Source: Batillaria attramentaria (Eukaryota; Mollusca; Gastropoda; Batillariidae). Taken from it: DNA of 64,000 nucleotides. The translations under genes were made by a program, and so were the position numbers. Positions 1 to 12,682 of this stretch are shown one piece after another; the stretch's first letter is position 1, and each line of letters opens with the position of its first letter. Location of the stretch: contig JACVVK020000317.1 of assembly GCA_018292915.2 (NCBI GenBank), forward strand, positions 92,501-156,500, in the 5' to 3' direction. Under the pieces are notes generated by a model, which saw nothing but the letters and a program-made list of their open reading frames with translations, was not told where the DNA came from and did no database searches.

Positions 1-95
1 AGACTACCCCGTTGTGGGTACCCAGCTGGGATTCGAACTCACGACCCGAGCCTTCAAAGTCCAACGCTCTACCGCTAGACTATCACGGCTCCCCC
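1..95 (-). repeat. tRNA-derived SINE head, cut by the window edge
   Basis: Read on the minus strand this is a tRNA-like head. It has an A-box-like stretch (TAGTCTAGCGGTAGAGC) and a B box (GTTCGAATCCC), as in the SINE heads elsewhere in the window. It sits beside a poly-C run and a (CA)n array at about 173-227. A functional tRNA gene is unlikely because the ends do not form a convincing acceptor stem. Confidence 0.55.
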
Positions 96-168
96 CCCCC
101 CCCCCCCCCAATCCCCCCACCCCTTAAACAACCAAACAAACAAACAAACAAAAACAAAAAACAAAAAA

Positions 169-172
<4 letters not shown>

Positions 173-227
<55 letters not shown>
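173..227. repeat. (CA)n microsatellite
   Basis: Perfect CA dinucleotide array following an A/C-rich stretch. The open frames across it are simple His/Thr repeats and are not coding. Confidence 0.95.
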
Positions 228-228
<1 letters not shown>

Positions 229-915
229 CAGCGGCAGTAATGTTAATGGAGAGGCCGAGGAAGGTCCTTGACCCAACAAGAACGTCTCAGCTAAAATTCA
301 GTAAACGGCTTTCGCAGTTATACGACTATAAAACGAACCTAACGCGCACCAACACCTAGAACAACTTGTCCTTAAGGGCCAAAAGCCATAGGACGTAAAG
401 CAAGCTAATGACGACCAACACCTGACGCTACGCCAAAGGCAAGGCGGCACAGTACACGAAGTTGAAAGACCGGTTACCGAGCACGACCAACAAAGTCAGT
501 GTGGCGACATGATATACTACACACGCACCACCAGAAGACATTTCGCCCAAGCTGATGCAATATACGGAAGGTCCGTGTGAATATCCGCTTGTTGAGGCAC
601 ACTGCGAGAGTTCGCACGTCTTGTACCACGTGACGAACACCACTTTGGTGAAAACATTAAACAAAATGTATGCCGTTTGCTCCAAGGGGTACATATTGGC
701 GCATATCATGTTACTACAGTGGGACTCCTAGTTTAGAACAGGTTTCTATAGGTATAGGTACATGTCTATGCCCTAATGGACAAGTCCTCATAGTACGTTT
801 GTAAACATTCTTCCCACTCTTTGTATCCGATTTTCTCATGCATTCTTTTGACACTAATTTTATTTTTCTGATCTTGCTAATGCAGCTATGTCTCATGCCA
901 GTAAACTATCTGAGC

Positions 916-918
<3 letters not shown>

Positions 919-993
<75 letters not shown>

Positions 994-1018
994 ACGCACG
1001 CACGCAAGCACGCACACA
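919..1018. repeat. (CT)n-(CA)n compound microsatellite
   Basis: A CT run passes into a CA run and then an imperfect CGCA segment. Nothing else is recognisable between about 230 and 1550 except short AAAC runs near 1140. Confidence 0.95.
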
Positions 1019-1553
1019 CAGAGAGATACATGAATTTTCCTGCTGAATGTACACCTACAATTCAAGGTCTTCGTAAGGATGAAGGTTTACACTACACATT
1101 TGTATCATGACAGAGAAATAAATAAAAGACATGACCCAAAACAAACAAACAAACAAACAAACAAACAAAAAAGGATACACATAAAAAAACTGTGTAAACC
1201 AATGGCTGATATCAAACTTGATAAAGCATTCCAGAAAACAGAAACCAAAGATGCCAATACATGTATAGAGCCCACCAATATGTCAATAAGTAAACACATA
1301 TACAGTCCACAAAAAATAATAGGGTATGCACAATAAATGTGTAAGTATGTACAACAACAGAGTAAGAAATATTCTGTATAAGACAAAACCTGAAAAATAC
1401 TGCATAAACTGCATTTTGGTCAACAACTTTTCATTTGCTCAAATGCATGACTGAAGTATGTAAAAAAAAAAAGTATAGTCATAGCATAGGGTGCAGAAAT
1501 TGTGCACACTGCAAATATTATTTAGAGGAATTATGCAAAACTAAGGAGACAAG

Positions 1554-1800
1554 GTCAAGGCGATTTGGTCTAGTAGTTAAGGCACCTGCCTTCGAGTCCT
1601 GAGGTACTAAGTTCAAATCCCTTGGAGGGCAGGAATGTGGTAGGCAATTTTTCCTTCCTGAACTGAGTCAACGTTCAGTTGCAGACTCATGTACAGTGCT
1701 TATCTTGCCTTCCTGTGCACACACAAATGTCCAGCTTGCATGTAAAAGATCCCTATCCATCTGGGAGACGCTGTGGATGAAAAACCAGTACACCAGGCAT
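1554..1800 (+). repeat. tRNA-derived SINE, second family, copy 1
   Basis: The head carries an A-box-like TTTGGTCTAGTAGTTAAGG and a B-box-like GTTCAAATCCC, followed by a body containing GAGTCAA and GTTGCAGACTC. A related head and body lie at about 38950-39110. This family differs from the GATAGCCGAATGG family found at 10.7, 15.0, 17.8 and 24.3 kb. Confidence 0.65.
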
Positions 1801-2034
1801 CGGGAAAAAGAAACAAACAAACAAAAAAATAAATAAAAAATAATGGTGACATACTGCCACCAAAAAAAAAACCACCCAAATTTCCCTCACCAGACTAATG
1901 GATCAACCCCCCCCCGCCCCCCCCCCCCCCCCCCCCCCCACACACACAAACCAACCCAAACAACAACGACAAACAAACATCAACAACAACAACAACAAAA
2001 CCCTATGCAAATAATGCTCACTGTAAACATAGGA

Positions 2035-4336
2035 TCAGGGTATTTTATGTCTGACTCTGCTGGCCTTTGATGGATTGTATAGTCCATTTTCCCAGACAGA
2101 TGAGCCGTCTGGCGAGACTGTGATCATGTCGGCATGGAAAGACGCTCCAGATTTATCCTCTTTCTGCAATACAGATAGATAAAGAGAGGTTAGAAAGGGT
2201 GCCTGCGTCTCTCGGCCGAATTTTTTTTTTTCCAGTGTCTCAGTCTTATCCATTGTTCTAAAGCCGCAAACTGCCTGCAGAGAAGTGCAAATATGCATTG
2301 GTCGATCACTGAACCTGAAAGGGCATGAAAGGGTCTGAACTGAATCAACAAAGGAACAGGCTGAAATGTGATACTGAGGAGATTTTCTGTGGAAAACAGA
2401 AATACTGTCGCACACACCAGAGTGAACAGCCGGGTGAAGGTTTGCAAATAAAATAGCGCTCAGCGGCAGCAGGCTTATACTGCTTTATCCTCCAGCCCTG
2501 CGCCGCCATGAGCATTTCAGAAGAGCTGGATATGTGCACTGAGGAGAAGTCTACCATACCATACCATACCATACCATACCATACCATACCATACCATACC
2601 ATTACTGAGAAATGTGAGATGCAGGACACGTTCTTGGCAGCCTGCATTTACATTATGTTGGAACATTCACCCTGTGCTAATAAATTATTAACTGGCAAAC
2701 AAAAACAACAAATTCTAGAAGTAAGGCAGTTTCGTGCATCACACTATATGTTACACATGTGAAAGCAGGAAACAAGCACAGATACGCAAGCGTAACAAAG
2801 TTTGTAGGTTGGTTGGTAAGTTCAAGCTGAACGTTCCCCACCACAAGAGTGACAGGAGGTAACAGGTTATGGGAGGAAGGGGCAGCTACCGTAACTGAAC
2901 TGTGAACACTATTCAATCCAGACAGACTGACAAGTCGGCCACATTTGATGTACCTTTGACTGTAATGGGTAAGTTGCACATACAGGACCAGATCACGCAG
3001 CCACAAGAAACGGACAAGGACTCACGTGACCCTGACCTTTGCTAAAGGTCACTCAAAAAAGGCATTCTTACAAACTACAGTGTATTGATGCAGAAAAGGC
3101 AAATGTCCTACCCAAAGTCCCGATCCCTATGACGACCCCTGAGGTCAAGATCTCCCAAAGTGCACACAGAAAAGCTTTTCATACCAACTTCATTTGTGCC
3201 GAGTTTGAGTTGTCTGATGTTTGTGGTTGTTGAGAAACAGAAAACATGATTTTTGGAAACTTTCACCATGACAGTGTGACCCTGACATTTCAGGGAAGTC
3301 ACTGAAAATGATATGTTTGGAGCACATTTGTCACCAACCATCATTGTACTCAGTTTGGTGTTTCTACTTATTGTTCCTGACAAAAAGGGTGAGTGAGTGA
3401 GTGAGTCTTTAGGGCTTAAAGCCGCGCAAGCCACAAAGACTAATTCGCGGCTGTCCTGACAAAAAAGCCAATGCTATAAATTTGTCGCAGACAGATGACA
3501 GACGATGGAGGTCTATAACATATGCTTAATTTGTTACATATGTTAACTTAAAAAAATAGCAAAACACAATGCACCTGTAGAAGTCTTATCATCTCCAAAA
3601 TCCCGGCCAGAAACAACTCGGCCTGATCAGTCTTCAAAGGGACATCAGCGTGTACAGCATTATCCTCAGGGGCGTAGGTGAGAGTTACAGTTGTGTCCTC
3701 TTTGTTCAGTACCCACTTTGACACCTCATACCAGGTGAAGATCACTGGCTTGTCTGAAAAACATGCACAGAAGACCAAAAACACTGTCAATGGCGTGTAA
3801 TTTTGATAAGATAAGATAAGATAGATTTATTGCTTCTTAGTTACAATTAAGAAGAATTTGCTTTGCTCCTCTTGATAATAAAACACAATTGATATACACA
3901 AACATACCATAGAAATACATATACACATTCACACACTCAGTCATTGGCTAAAACACAATTTAAGAGAATAAGCACTGGCATTGCCTCACATTAAACTATG
4001 TTAAACAAGCACTAAGAATAACAGTTAAAAAGGAGGGGCAGGCCTAACACAGAATACAGATCACAGATAACAGCTCTCTCTACATATAGATCCTTCATCC
4101 ACACACATCTTATCTTCTGAGCTCGCACAAGCACTCGCATCCACCCACACACACCACAGGGTAAGATATTAGACCGCTGGGGATGATTCACTAGTGTTCA
4201 TATATAATGTCAATGTATGTTGATCTGGAGAATAGCGCCGTGGAACTGTGCAATACGTTATCCAGCATTTATGTTTAAAATCCATTTACACCACAATTCC
4301 AAGACCACAATACGATTTTTGTTGGTGTCGTTGTTG

Positions 4337-4420
<84 letters not shown>

Positions 4421-5157
4421 TTGTGTGTGGTGTGTGTGTTGTTTTTCTCTGATGTTACTCATGACAGTGAATTTAGTTTTTCATCCATGATATTGCAAAG
4501 CATTTTTGAAACATGAACTATTCACGCTTGTACAGCACAGAGTGTGTAAAAACTGGAAGACAAACTCAGGACATGGACAGTTTTACAAAAGGGGAGTGAG
4601 GGAGTGGGAGTGAGGCCACATGAAGTTTTAAAAAGACCCTGAATTTGGCAGGTAACAGAAAATATGGTGACCACTTGAGACTTCCACAAAATGTGTTTGT
4701 GGGTGTGAAAAAAAAAGGCGAAGGGTGTCACACACACACACACACACACACATACACACACATACACACACACACACACACACACGGAAAGAAAAAACAA
4801 ACAGAAACAAAACCCCCCATACAATGAAAACTCAATCTCTACCTGTGACAAGCTTCACGCCATACTTCGAAACTACCACATCAAGCATGCTGTCAGTTTT
4901 CAACTGAAAGAAAAACATTAACAAACAAAAACTAAAGGTCTAGTTCACAGAACAAGCAAATAATAAAACTACTGAAACATTAACTACAATGTACGGGGGG
5001 GAAGGGGGTCTTCAGGAAATGTATGTTGGTATGCACACCAAATACTCTATCTATGAAAGGTGCAATTAAATTATTAAATTTCTGTTCAGAGACTAGACCC
5101 ATTAATGTTAGTTCTAATCACTAATACATAACTATGCCAACATAATAAAGTAATGAT

Positions 5158-5192
<35 letters not shown>

Positions 5193-7183
5193 TAACAGGC
5201 ATAACATAATACTGTCAATTTTACTGATGTCAATGTAACTGATCAGGAAATAAACAAACGAACAATCGGCACAGGATACCAGTAATATATAATGGTGTAC
5301 TACATGTACAAATTTTACTGGCAAACACTGACCGAGCAGTCAGAAACAGAAATTCCCTGCAGCAGACGACACTGAGGTAGTCGCAGACACTGGTAATATG
5401 GCTGTTTCTGGCACAGCAAGATGTACTGGTCTTCAGCAGTAAACCCAGGTTCCAGACATTCTGCAGAACAACCCACTACATTAGTGTGGAAATAATAATA
5501 ATAATAATAATGAGTATTGTACGGGCGCTTTACCCAATGTCATGAATCAGCTCAAATCGCCGCGAACTGAACCCAACACGCACGCTCACACGAATCACAC
5601 GAATCACACGCATTCTCTCACACACTGGACATAAACACATGACAATCGTGTGGTGCGACGGGTCAGCTCAGCTATTTAAATTTCGGAATTTAGAATTGCA
5701 TGTATTTTTCAGATTTGGTGGGCTGAACATTTCCAAAGCAGAGGGGGAGGAAGCCGGAGTACCCGGAGAGAACCCCCGACGGTCGGCCCAAATGAACAGT
5801 GCCACATACGAGAAGGAAATATTCTTCGCCCCGAGTGAGACTCAAACCCCTGACCTCTCACACTGGTGACAAGTCTCTTAACCACTAGACCACCGACCGC
5901 CCCATGGCTAGAGTGTGATGAACATCAGTACAATGTGCCATGTAAAGTTTCATGGACATGGCTGAGAAGTGTTGTATTTTAAAATGAATTAAAATAAAGC
6001 AGCTAAGGATATGCATGCATATACTCACCATCCAGTTTTTGTTTGTCCTCTTCTTGCAGGTCAAATTTGCCTGAACACAGAGACATATCATTTGTTGAAC
6101 TTGATTCTGCACTTCATGCAGTAAAAGTGATTCTGCTATTCAAAAGTCACCAATGTGTTATATCACGCTGACACAGATTATCTGATCAGGAAATTTTCTG
6201 GTCCAAAAATGTCAAATATTTTTCACTTCAGTTTGAAAACAAAATCTGCTGTACAATTCCCCTAGCATATTTGTGTTTTGTATACATTGTTGAGTTTTGA
6301 GGCCCATGCTACTTTGGGTACTTTACTTCCCTTGGTTAGGGACCACTAAGGTCCTGAACATGCGGTCATCCCCGGTTGAAAGGTTCGAATCCTTGCCCAC
6401 CTGTCTGTACATCATGTTGTGCCTGCAAGAACACAAGATGAGTCGCTGCCTGATCCTGGTGCATCAGATCTTTCTCCTGGGACACAGAGAAACACCACTT
6501 GCCCAGGAACAACTCTGAAAACACACACAGCACATCTGGATATATCTACCATTAGCAGGTGTCATGTTCATTGCATATTTTTGCGTACATATTGCAGTTT
6601 GGGGACGCCCTATGCATTTTCAAGGGACCTCTGCATACTTGTAAGCATTTTGAAATGGACCCGATTGCACGCACATGTCAGTGCTTTGACAACCTCCCTG
6701 CTTGCTTGGCTAATCCCTTGTCAATTACTACTGGAGCGCAGTCAGAATAGCAGGGTGGAGGTTTGCACATAAAGTAGCGTTTAACAGCAGCAGGCTTTCA
6801 CTGCTTCCTCCTCCAACCCTGAGGCGCCGTGAGCATTTCAGCAGAGATGGATATGTGCGCCGAGGAGGTCCAACATACACTGTACCAACATACCATACCA
6901 TAATTTAAAAAACTGTCAGAGAAGCAAGTCTGTTGTGGCCTGTGTATTAAATGTATTACCTGCACTCCCTACGTGGATTTCGTCTGTGCTGCGGTACCTG
7001 CAGATTGGGTTGGCAGCCCTCTCGTACAGGGTGAAGCAGGAGCGACTGGAAGCTTTCAGGCCTATAAAGGCAAACACAGCATACAAGAACAATCGTTGAG
7101 GTCTCAAGAATTCACTAGCGAGATGTTAGAATGTAGCCAGTAGGGTTTCTATTTGTTTGTTCTTGTTGTGGTTGCTGTTGCTG

Positions 7184-7252
<69 letters not shown>

Positions 7253-7859
7253 TGTGTGTGAGTTTGTCTATACTACAAGTATTGTTGTCATACTCACCAA
7301 GTGCATCACACACTTTCTTATACACTTGTTCAGCAGAGACCCAGCCATCTTTAGAAACAACAGTCACCTGCAGAAAAACAAACAAACAAACAACAAACAA
7401 ACAAATATATAAACAGAATACATTACAAATCTGTTTAATATCAGAAGACAATTGCACAGTATGTATTAATTTCATATTACTCTTGTTTTGAGGCTAGCTT
7501 ACAAAAAACACAGTTGCAGCAAATATGACCTTAATTTGACAGCAGTTCTGCACACTGAAGGCAACATGTCAGACTGAGCAGCAGCAATAGTTCTGAGCAA
7601 GCCACCCAACATCCCTCAGTTTAATTCTGTAGTAATGATAAACAATAACAACCGTGGCAACCTATTACATACCCCCCAAACCTTGTATATATGTATATCC
7701 ATGGTATAACTACGAAGGACAAGTTACCAAATAAATAGTACATCTCACCTGGAGAGGTGCTGCTGTAGGATCCAGCAACCTCACGTTGACCTTCACAAGA
7801 TTCTGAAGTTCCATATCCGGTCTCTCCCTTGCACTTAGAAGCTTTACATGGTCAGTCAT
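2035..7859 (-). CDS. FERM-like protein lacking most of the F2 lobe, 8 exons, 273 aa
   Basis: Exons in transcript order are 7749-7859, 7298-7367, 6960-7061, 6029-6070, 5333-5460, 4843-4903, 3575-3753 and 2035-2163. All have GT..AG borders and phases agree throughout (822 nt with TGA). The start is the first ATG, giving MTDHVKLLSARERPD. Residues about 20-70 (LVKVNVRLLDP..LQVTVVSKDGW..VYKKVCDALGL..CFTLYE) read like a ubiquitin-fold F1 or RA-type lobe. Residues about 165-235 (SMLDVVVSKYGVKLVT, then PVIFTWYEVSKWVLN and FLAGILEMIRLLQ) read like a PTB/PH-fold F3 lobe ending in its helix. Only about 90 residues separate them, too few for a normal helical F2. No catalytic motif, signal peptide or membrane span is seen. 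Such proteins usually bind membrane receptors or phosphoinositides, but the ligand is unknown. I cannot assign an orthologue; a RA-PH or sorting-nexin-type FERM relative is possible. The exon chain is confident, the family less so. Confidence 0.72.
2421..2600. repeat. Dispersed repeat R1, copy 1, with (TACCA)n
   Basis: This stretch matches 6757-6905 closely: AGG-TTTGCA-ATAAA-TAGCG, AGCAGCAGGCTT, CCGTGAGCATTTCAG versus CCATGAGCATTTCAG, and GATATGTGC..GAGGAG. It ends in about ten ATACC units (2554-2602). It lies downstream of the F3 exon within an intron of the FERM-like gene. Confidence 0.75.
3010..3535 (+). repeat. Diverged relative of the pearl-like tandem element
   Basis: Spaced GTGACCCTGACNTTT..AAGGTCACT blocks (about 3026 and 3278) and phrases such as GTCACC..TTTGGTGTTTCTA..TTCCTGA and AGACAGATGACAGACGATGGAGG near the end echo the two good copies at 25.4 and 31.6 kb. 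Divergence is high, so this is an old copy or a sister family. A GAGT run and a GTCTTTAGGGCTTAAAGCCGCG tail of another retroposon interrupt it at about 3390-3440. Confidence 0.5.
4338..4440. repeat. (GT)n microsatellite
   Basis: Long GT array in the intron between the last two exons of the minus-strand FERM-like gene's F3 part. A second, CA-oriented array with CATA interruptions lies at 4729-4785. Confidence 0.95.
5491..5903 (-). repeat. tRNA-derived SINE-B, full copy
   Basis: On the minus strand this is a tRNA head (GGTGGTCTAGTGGTTAAGAG..GGTTTGAGTCTC), a body with CTCTCCGGGTACTCCGGCTTCC and TTTGGAAATGTTCAGCCC, and an (ATT)n tail. Nearly the same sequence recurs at 28517-28922 and 41528-41939. 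The tail ends 30 bases upstream of the acceptor of the FERM-like exon at 5333-5460, in the sense orientation of that gene. Confidence 0.88.
6330..6530 (+). repeat. Possible degenerate tRNA-derived SINE
   Basis: A B-box match (GGTTCGAATCC, about 6382) follows a head-like GTTAGGGACCACTAAGG. The body resembles no other copy here. It lies in an intron of the FERM-like gene. Confidence 0.35.
6757..6905. repeat. Dispersed repeat R1, copy 2
   Basis: Second copy of the repeat at 2421-2600, in another intron of the same gene. It keeps the GCAGCAGGCTTTC and GAGCATTTCAGCAG blocks and ends in a decayed TACCA run. Confidence 0.75.
7186..7260. repeat. (GT)n microsatellite
   Basis: GT array immediately downstream (in gene sense) of the F1 exon at 7298-7367 of the minus-strand gene, starting within about 40 bases of its donor. 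Confidence 0.95.
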
Positions 7860-8437
7860 TTTGTCTGCGCTACAAAGATGCGTCTTCCATTACATCAGAC
7901 GTTAACCAAACCTGTGAAACAAATAATTCCATTCAAATAAAAACAAACACAAAACTTGACACTCCTTGGCGTGTACATAACATGGCAAACCATGTACACT
8001 CCAGGACGTGCGTCTGCCTGATGACAGGATGAACTGTCAACGTGTCGTCGTGTTACTTTTAGGAAACTAACGGCCCATCTCGCTCAACAGACCGGAACTA
8101 TCAGCATGTGTACACTCTGCTCTAATCACAAGAATGGTAGCTAAGTTCAACAAGCACTAACAAAATAAGTCAAATAAACAGATGCAAATCACTCCTCCCT
8201 GCAGCCTGCTGATAAAACACCCGAAGACGAAAGGAAAAGAAAAAAAAATCTGCACTTACTACAGCATATCATGAAGTTTGAGGCAGTGATTCCTGGTGCG
8301 AACAGTCAGTAAACAAACAGGAAAAGTCAGTGTCGTCTGCCAATCTTCGGGAGTTGCTTCCCTTATATCGCGTCGAGATTAGATCTTAGTGAAAATTAGT
8401 CCCCCTGGCCCACGGTGGTGTTGAAAGGTTCGAAGCC
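7860..8437. promoter_or_regulatory. 5' UTR and promoter region of the FERM-like gene
   Basis: Upstream of the ATG at 7857-7859 there is a non-repetitive stretch with no recognisable exon. It ends in a CpG-containing patch (about 8340-8400). No TATA box stands out. The transcription start cannot be fixed from sequence. Confidence 0.4.
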
Positions 8438-8653
8438 ATGGCTGATCTCTTTAGTTTATTAAGTTTGTGTGCGCTGTTTGTTTCGTATTCCTTTACTGGT
8501 GTGTTGTTGTTGTTGTCTGCTTTTAGTTGTTTTACATCCTACGACGTACCTCTCGCCGATAGGGGATTAGTTCCCTGTGAAAGTTTGTCTTTGTGGCAGA
8601 ATTGTATGCAGTTGAGTCATTTAGTTCGTTCTTATTTGTTCTTCAGTTCATGA
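8438..8653 (+). CDS. Doubtful small hydrophobic ORF, 71 aa
   Basis: This ATG has a good context (GAAGCCATGGC). The predicted peptide begins MADLFSLLSLCALFVSYSF and stays hydrophobic for about 30 residues, like a signal or anchor segment, then ends LFFSS. It is divergent from the FERM-like gene. Against it, the bases just upstream (GGTTCGAAGCC) match a pol III B box, so the ORF may be part of a SINE. No family is recognised and no splice continuation is evident. Confidence 0.15.
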   Translation: MADLFSLLSLCALFVSYSFTGVLLLLSAFSCFTSYDVPLADRGLVPCESLSLWQNCMQLSHLVRSYLFFSS

Positions 8654-8659
8654 TAATAT

Positions 8660-9413
8660 TACTTGTCACTGTTTACTTTGAACTTGATAATGCAGATTTA
8701 GCAATCATGTATTTTTTATCCATTGATTCATGTGATTTTTTTTTATTTTTTTTTTCAGTTCAGCCTGGCTGAAATGACTAAGGCGGGTCCGGCAGTTTCT
8801 TCAGCGGGCCAGTTCACAAATGAGCTGCCGGTTTACTTTTTAAGTTGGCAAACTTATTTGTGCGAAATTCGCGTTTCGAAAGATGAGTACAGTATTACAT
8901 AGACTCAAGACGCAAGAAAACTGAGCCTAAGATCAAACAGCATAAGTCACCGGCTGAATGGTCGGAATCGGAAATCGGCCGTTAAGCCACACTGACGTGC
9001 AATACGGCACGGCAGCCGGCGGCGTTAGAACAGGCCGACTCAGTTGACCGTGTCAGTGCAGGTCATTATACACCGCTTGCACAAGATTAATGAGCTGACT
9101 TACTGAACGGGCTACGCGGTGCACTACAGCGATTGATTTCATTGTGTACATTTAACTGCCGCCGGGCCGCCCATGTCTGCGCGGTCGGTGTCAGGCGTCA
9201 CCGTGACCTAACCTGACCCGCGGCTGAGCCTCGGTTCGGCGGATACTAGTAACCAGCCCAGGACCTGTCAGTTTTGGCGGCTCGGACTGGAAATTTAGGG
9301 GATTCCCCTTGGGGAACTGACTTGAGGCGGAGACAGACATGCCAGACACTGAAACACACACACACGAACGCGGCACGCGCGCGCGCACACGGCACACACA
9401 CACACACACACCG

Positions 9414-9467
<54 letters not shown>

Positions 9468-10690
9468 TATCACTAGTAGTGCCACTGCAAGAGGCAGATG
9501 GTATTCTGCCGTTTACTAGCGCACAATGACCGGAGCATAGACTCTTTTTTCATATGAGACATATCATAGTGAATGTATAATCATGTCCGCGCACGTGCGT
9601 GTGTGTAGCAAAACCCAACACAACCTCAGATACTGATGTACAAGAAGTGGTGTCAAACAAGAGCCAACAATGTCAGCATGAATACAGCACCGAATACCCG
9701 CTCATTTATTAATGAATAAATTTATGTAATCACTTAAGTACTGTTTTAATCGCTTCTTTTTGCTTTCTTCTTATTTCTGTATTTACTCATTTATTTATTT
9801 CATTAATAGTGTATCATTCACTGATTAATTAAATCATTTATTCACTTATTTGTTTAAGTCATCATGTATTTTATTTAATCATTTATCTGCTTATTTGTTT
9901 ATTAAATTATTCACGTATTTATTGAATCATTATTTATGTCATCATATATTTATACATCTATCTCATTTATGTGTTTATTTAAGCATTTATTTATGTATTT
10001 ATTTAAATGTAATTATTTATGTCATCATTTTAATAATTTATCTGACAGGGAAGAAGGGTTGACTAGCGTGAGCCGGTTGTCTGCCTTGATTTGTGGAGGG
10101 GCCGGAGAGGGGGGGGGGGATGCCACTTCGGAAGCTCTGACTCCGAACTTGTGACGTAATGCTCCACTTGGATCATGCGACCATTTCTATGACTACGCGG
10201 GGTCTCTGATACTGAAGAAATCAGGCATTTAAAATCCTTGACCTACTTTTTATGGCGGGCGGCCGCCGGCAATCAAGCTATAAAAAGAACAAGCACAGTA
10301 CAGACACACACGTTTTTCAAACAGCTCTGATTTGCCCTGACCCAAATACAGGCCTGTGATGTAAAGACCCGACATATCCAACAGTTTAAAGAGTACACAC
10401 TGCCTGACTGAAATCGGGAGACACTTTTCTTCACTGTTGTTGTGTCAGACTCGGACATTGTTATTTTATGTGCCAGCCATTACCACACAACAAACAGCTT
10501 GAGGAACGCTTTGGGGAACGGGCTTTCGTGGGTGCAGCCCCTTCCCTTTGGACAACAACCCGGATGCCAGCTCACCTCAAGTGGCTCAAGCAATCTTTGT
10601 CCTCAAGTCACGGTCTGTGAGACGGTCAAGTCCTTCAAGCGGAACCTCAAGCCGCAGCTCCCCCCCCCCCCTCCCCCAACAACGTCTCCA
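8660..10690. other. Intergenic, low complexity, no gene seen
   Basis: This stretch has a GC-rich part (about 8940-9340), a (CA)n array with CGCG core (9355-9466) and an AT-rich, TTTA/ATCA-rich stretch (about 9700-10045) that looks like decayed tandem sequence. No exon with splice support was found on either strand. Confidence 0.6.
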
Positions 10691-10698
10691 GCGAAACC

Positions 10699-10862
10699 GG
10701 GATAGCCGAATGGTAGAGTGTTAGTCTCTCAATGCTCGTGTCGTGAGTTCGAATCCCGGCTGGGGCCAAATATTTTGTGCTTTTTAAAAAAAATTTTTCG
10801 TTGCCCCGTCTTTGATATTACCCACATGGGATCAAAAAGGACGTTGAACTCCCAACCACCCT
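10699..10862 (+). repeat. tRNA-derived SINE-A, copy 1
   Basis: The head is GATAGCCGAATGGTAGAG with B box GTTCGAATCCCGGCT. The body is CCAAATATTT..TTTGTGCT and CCGTCTTTGATAT, with tail AAGGACGTTGAACTCCCAA. The unit is about 160 bp. Other copies are at 15003, 17786 and 24343. This one lies about 135 bases past the stop of GIMAP 1. Confidence 0.85.
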
Positions 10863-10996
10863 CTCTGCCCACCCAAAAGCCGCTGTGAGCATTTTGACAT
10901 GTTGTTCGCCTGCAAGTTTTAGTTTCGCCCGATAAATGCCCAATCATCATCATCATCGTCATCGTCATCATCATCAGTCGTTGTTGCAGCTAGGTA

Positions 10997-11755
10997 TCAC
11001 AGTATTACACAGAGTTTCACAACAACTTTGTTCTTATTAGTCTCGTGTTTGACTTTGTCCTTCACTTCAGCAAATTTGTACGGCTCTTTGGCAGATTCCT
11101 CAGTACCGACTTTCATCACGTCTTCGTTCCAGCGCCTCCTGGCGTCAGCTTTGGGCAGTTTCTTGTCCTCAGCCACTTTCTCCGCAGCCTCGTCTGCCAG
11201 TTTACCCACATCGTTCATCATCGGGCTGTTGAAAGTCTGCGTGCCTACAGATTTCCTCACCCCTTCAATGCTGCTGAATAACTCTGTAATCTGTTTCCTT
11301 TTCTCTCCTTCGTCGCTGGCGTTGTTGTTGAGGACGATGTAACGATTGTCCAGCTCCTTCATCATCTGCTTGAGGTTGTCCGAACCTTTCTCGATCTGGT
11401 CTTCGATGCGGACGCCTTTCCGCTGCAACTCGTCCCCGCCAGTGAAGACGATGATGGTGCGAGAAGCTACGTCTTCGCCGAACAGTTTCTTGGCCTCGAG
11501 GTAGGCTTTGTATTCTTCTTCGGTGAAGCGGTGAATGCCGCTCACGACCATCAGGATGGCGTCAGGCCCTGGCGACATCGTGGCCGTGAACTTGGAGATT
11601 TCGCGCAGGATGTCCTCGTGGTTGTGGTGTGTGTCGCTGACCCCTGGCGTGTCCACGATCTGCACGTGAAACATGGACGTTTTAGTAAAACTAAAGCCTG
11701 TAGGAATGAGCCTTTCTTGCAGACGTAACTGGTGGTACAAGTTCGCCTTTCCACA

Positions 11756-11794
<39 letters not shown>

Positions 11795-12614
11795 CAATCA
11801 ATCAATCAATCAATCATTCAATCGAATGCTTCGTCTTTATATTTATATTATTGATTAAGCTTTTCTTAAGTTCATGTTGTGTGTGGAAAGGGCAAACTTG
11901 TACCATAAGCTACGCCTGCAAACGGTTCGTTCGTGTGTTTGTTAGTCGTGGATGCACAGAAGGTGCAGTATTGGTTGTCTGCATGTTGATGCTGTCCATC
12001 AATGTTTTGCCCGTTGAAAGACAAAAAGCGCGACGCAGAGAAATTCAGCATAACTGGGTTGTTGTTATTGTTATTGTTGTTGTTGTTGATGATGATGATG
12101 CTGTTTCATTGATTTTCTTTTTTTAAGAGGTAGTATGCACAGGCTATGTAAGGGGTGTCCATGGAGCCGGTTGGTTCTGGTGGTGACTGATGTTCATCTA
12201 AATCATATTTGTTGATGGAACAAAAGAAAGTGTGAGGGTGGGGGTGGGGGTGGTGGTGGTGGTGTGGGGGGGGGGGGCGAGCAAATGGTTTCACCTGAAT
12301 CAGTGTGTTGCTGTCCCTTTTGGCATATCGCATGCAGCAGTATTTGGTTTCTGAGTTGATGCCACAAGCCACGCTAAATTCCTCCTTCCCTAGAATTCTG
12401 TTTCCCACAGAACTCTTCCCGTTGCCGGTTTTGCCGAGCAGAAGAATTTTGAAGTACTGCAAAGGTTCTGAAAATACATGAATGTATGAATGTGTGTGAG
12501 GTTAACACTGATCATAGTATAGGCTCTGGAAATACTTAGTTTATAGAAGTGCATGAATTGAATAGTCGTCAGGTGGACAGCCAGAAAAACAGACAAACAG
12601 GCGGGCAGACAAAT

Positions 12615-12682
<68 letters not shown>

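Noticed and set aside
10699..10772. Possible tRNA gene
   Set aside because: A and B boxes are present, but the same unit recurs with a SINE body and tail at three other sites, and the acceptor stem does not pair well.
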